The notes under the pieces were generated by a model. It made no database searches. It was not told the origin of the DNA and saw only the letters and a list, made by a program, of their open reading frames with translations. A program made the translations under genes and the position numbers. DNA of 64,000 nucleotides, taken from Microbacterium lacus. Lineage in GTDB: Bacteria; Actinomycetota; Actinomycetes; Actinomycetales; Microbacteriaceae. The stretch lies in assembly GCF_039531105.1 (NCBI RefSeq), contig NZ_BAAAPK010000001.1, forward strand, positions 1,054,001 through 1,118,000, in the 5' to 3' direction. Positions 63,339 to 64,000 of the stretch are shown piece after piece (positions within the stretch are counted from its first letter, which is position 1; each line of letters opens with the position of its first letter).

Positions 63339-64000
63339 CCGCGCCGGAGCCTTTCGACGCCGTCGACGTCATCCGCGCCAAGCGCGACGGCGGGGTCGTC
63401 CCCGAAGACGCTCTGCGCTGGATGGTCGACGCGTACACGCGTGGCTACGTCGCCGATTCGCAGATGGCGGCGTTCGCGATGGCGGTGCTGCTGAACGGCA
63501 TGGAGCGCTCCGAGATCCGCGTCATGACCGACGCGATGATCGCCTCGGGGGAGCGGATGAGCTTCGCCGGCCTCGGCAAGCCGACGGTCGACAAGCACTC
63601 CACCGGCGGCGTCGGCGACAAGATCACCCTCCCGCTCGCGCCGCTCGTGGCGGCCTTCGGTGTCGCAGTGCCGCAGCTGTCGGGCCGCGGTCTCGGCCAC
63701 ACCGGTGGGACGCTCGACAAGCTCGAGTCGATCCCCGGATGGCGCGCGGCACTGAGCAACGACGAGATGTTCGCGCAGCTGCGTGACGTGGGCGCCGTGA
63801 TCTGCGCCGCGGGCTCCGGTCTCGCTCCCGCCGACAAGAAGCTCTACGCGTTGCGGGACGTCACCGGAACCGTCGAGGCCATCCCCCTCATCGCCTCGAG
63901 CATCATGTCCAAGAAGATCGCCGAGGGCACGGATTCGCTCGTGCTGGACGTGAAGTTCGGCTCCGGCGCGTTCATGCGCGACGTCGACCGCGCGCGAGAG
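63335..64000 (+). CDS. deoA: thymidine/pyrimidine-nucleoside phosphorylase, N-terminal part (runs off the window)
   Basis: 222 codons are visible from GTG 63335 to the window end, reading with no stop. Shown are IRAKRDGG, the phosphate-binding KHSTGGVGDKITLPLAPLVAA, LSGRGLGHTGGTLDKLESIPG and ASSIMSKKIAEGTDSLVLDVKFGSGAFM, all classic for DeoA/Pdp. It phosphorolyses imported pyrimidine nucleosides to base and pentose-1-phosphate. Overlaps cdd by 4 nt. Thymidine versus broader pyrimidine specificity is undetermined. Confidence 0.94.
   Translation, partial: MTAPEPFDAVDVIRAKRDGGVVPEDALRWMVDAYTRGYVADSQMAAFAMAVLLNGMERSEIRVMTDAMIASGERMSFAGLGKPTVDKHSTGGVGDKITLPLAPLVAAFGVAVPQLSGRGLGHTGGTLDKLESIPGWRAALSNDEMFAQLRDVGAVICAAGSGLAPADKKLYALRDVTGTVEAIPLIASSIMSKKIAEGTDSLVLDVKFGSGAFMRDVDRARE

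Overview
The window is very GC-rich, dense chromosomal DNA from a high-GC actinomycete, most likely the family Microbacteriaceae and probably Microbacterium or a close relative. Supporting signs are many GTG starts, a GTP-dependent PEP carboxykinase beside a RamB/PrpR-type regulator, a DUF4436 protein, actinobacterial-type sdhCDAB, frequent leaderless promoters (TANNNT, 6-7 nt, start codon) and the recurring octamer GGATGCCG. I see no transposase, phage gene, tRNA, rRNA or CRISPR. No gene-free gap exceeds 300 bases.

Layout. 1-2 kb: amino-sugar breakdown (nagA, cut by the window edge, and a GH20 hexosaminidase). 2.1-4.4 kb: a ZTP riboswitch ahead of glyA-folD. 4.6-7 kb: a polar amino-acid ABC importer. 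7.2-8.6 kb: a membrane protein and a transglutaminase-like protein. 8.7-23.1 kb: an aromatic catabolism island. Its leftward operon (FAH-RraA fusion, GntR regulator, hpaE, hpaD, hpaH, hpaI) performs homoprotocatechuate meta-cleavage, with a divergent MHS transporter. It is followed by a ThDP enzyme, an IclR regulator, a divergent flavoprotein aromatic hydroxylase and gabD, which would burn the succinic semialdehyde released by HpaI. No hpaBC hydroxylase is present.

23.2-28.8 kb: an AlkZ-type winged-helix protein, DUF4436, the RamB-like regulator and divergent pckA. 28.9-33.5 kb: an ABC exporter fusion with an insertion in its ATPase domain, and a NodIJ/Drr-type three-gene exporter. 33.6-36.2 kb: a four-gene overlapping operon (TetR, small membrane protein, SRPBCC, DUF4166) bracketed by two 87-bp direct repeats that match at 85 positions; this is the most intriguing uncharacterised unit here. 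36.2-38.1 kb: an MHS transporter and a small membrane protein. 38.3-41.9 kb: ribD-ribE-ribBA-ribH behind an FMN riboswitch. 42-46.4 kb: a SorC-type regulator divergent from glpD-glpK.

46.4-52.5 kb: housekeeping single genes (Fpg/Nei glycosylase, GNAT, trpS, exonuclease III, BrkB/YihY, MFS), several with leaderless promoters. 52.5-56 kb: sdhCDAB. 56.1-57.3 kb: a perfect long palindrome and manC. 57.5-64 kb: a BMP-type nucleoside ABC importer followed by cdd and a truncated deoA, forming a nucleoside uptake and salvage operon.

Two convergent intergenic regions (4.4 kb and 28.8 kb) carry the same kind of short-repeat array: three copies facing one way, then three to five facing the other. The second ends in a run of 18 G.
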